DNA of 19,969 bases, taken from Amoebophrya sp. AT5.2 (lineage: Eukaryota > Sar > Dinophyceae > Syndiniales > Amoebophryaceae). A program made the translations under genes and the position numbers. The DNA lies in NCBI GenBank assembly GCA_005223375.1, contig RXOD01004609.1:1-19969 (forward strand), given 5' to 3'. The first letter of the stretch is position 1; the number at the start of each line of letters is the position of its first letter. Shown piece by piece: positions 19,494 through 19,969 of this stretch. Below the pieces are notes generated by a model that searched no databases, was not told where the DNA came from, and worked only from the letters and a program-made list of their open reading frames with translations.

Positions 19494-19969
19494 TCACTCC
19501 ATGAGGCTTGCGATCTCGTCTAGTCCAAGTCTCTTCGCGCATTGCAGCGGCGACTCCATTGCGTCTGCGATCGTTAGATTAGGGTCAGCTCCATTCTTCA
19601 GCAGCACCGACACGATATCGGGATACTGGAGTCCCACCGCGTAGTAGAGCGCCGTGTATCCCTTTTCGTCGCGAACGTCCGCGAGAGCAGTCCCACTCCC
19701 AAAGGCAGGACCGTCAAGCAGTGCGCGCAACGCCACCTCATCGTTTTCGAGTGCACGAACTATCACCTCGGGTGGCCGCGCGGCAACACGACCCGGCACA
19801 GCCCTTGCAATATCGTTACCACCACTTTTTTCTGCTTCCTTCCCGTTCACCCCCAGTTTGTGCTGCAACAGAAGCGTGCACTCCCGCGCGTTTCCCGATT
19901 CTCGCGCCAGGTCGAAGACGGTCTCCTTCTCCATTCTCGCCTCCAGGCTCGTCCGCATCTCCACCGCCT
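19494..19969 (-). CDS. Ankyrin-repeat protein, C-terminal part, 5' end beyond the window
   Basis: The frame is open from the right edge to TGA at 19496-19494, giving 157 residues. Ankyrin repeats are visible: TVFDLARESGNARECTLLLQ, a looser unit around VIVRALENDEVALRALLDG, and the clearest, KGYTALYYAVGLQYPDIV followed by SVLLKNGADPN. A final half-repeat (ESPLQCAKRLGLDEIASLME) caps the C-terminus. Between the first two units is a Gly/Lys-rich loop. Ankyrin repeats mediate protein binding; no partner or catalytic domain is visible and the N-terminus is missing. The true start lies upstream, since the frame stays open to the edge. It is co-directional with midasin but 1.5 kb away, which gives no evidence of linked function. 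Confidence 0.75.
   Translation of the reverse strand, partial: AVEMRTSLEARMEKETVFDLARESGNARECTLLLQHKLGVNGKEAEKSGGNDIARAVPGRVAARPPEVIVRALENDEVALRALLDGPAFGSGTALADVRDEKGYTALYYAVGLQYPDIVSVLLKNGADPNLTIADAMESPLQCAKRLGLDEIASLME

Noticed and set aside
1..19969. tRNA, rRNA, spliced-leader, CRISPR or transposon signals
   Set aside because: I looked for A/B-box-like sequence, repeat-spacer arrays, terminal inverted repeats, transposase motifs and the dinoflagellate spliced-leader core, and found none that I could support by eye.

Overview
The window is eukaryotic nuclear DNA dominated by one giant gene. On the minus strand, from an ATG at 17967 to the left edge, a single reading frame encodes 5,933 residues of an unfinished protein. 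Only one 168-base GT-AG intron (13055-12888) interrupts it. The protein has a long N-terminal region, six successive AAA+ modules and the start of a very long helical linker. This is the plan of midasin (MDN1/Rea1), the AAA+ machine that remodels pre-60S ribosomal particles. The D/E-rich region and C-terminal MIDAS domain expected of the family would lie beyond position 1. I checked the second exon triplet by triplet: no TAA, TAG or TGA occurs in frame from 12887 to 1.

Layout, in transcription order (right to left). 19969-19494: the 3' end of an ankyrin-repeat gene, minus strand, cut by the window edge. 19493-17968: about 1.5 kb of visibly more AT-rich intergenic DNA with no convincing gene, which must hold the midasin promoter and 5' leader. 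17967-13056: midasin exon 1 (N-terminal region, AAA1, start of AAA2). 13055-12888: intron, cutting AAA2 at its P-loop. 12887-1: exon 2 (rest of AAA2, AAA3-AAA6, linker). The plus-strand open frames are antisense shadows of this GC-rich exon. I see no rRNA, tRNA, CRISPR array or mobile element.

The host looks like a GC-rich protist or alga: a canonical spliceosomal intron, a Kozak-like ACCATGG start, a relaxed intergenic spacer and an exon of almost 13 kb. I cannot place the lineage; an alveolate or unicellular alga is a guess.

The most interesting biology is in the AAA ring. AAA1, AAA3 and AAA5 keep intact Walker A and Walker B motifs, while AAA2, AAA4 and AAA6 have lost both. The putative arginine-finger position is kept in all three degenerate modules but replaced by His in AAA1 and Met in AAA5. 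The protein therefore reads as a covalent trimer of catalytic/finger-donor pairs. Other notable points are a roughly 1,050-residue N-terminal region, a cluster of nuclear-localisation-like motifs in the AAA6 insertion, a SUMO-interaction-like motif in the AAA4 insertion, and an intron whose retention would give a protein ending just after AAA1.
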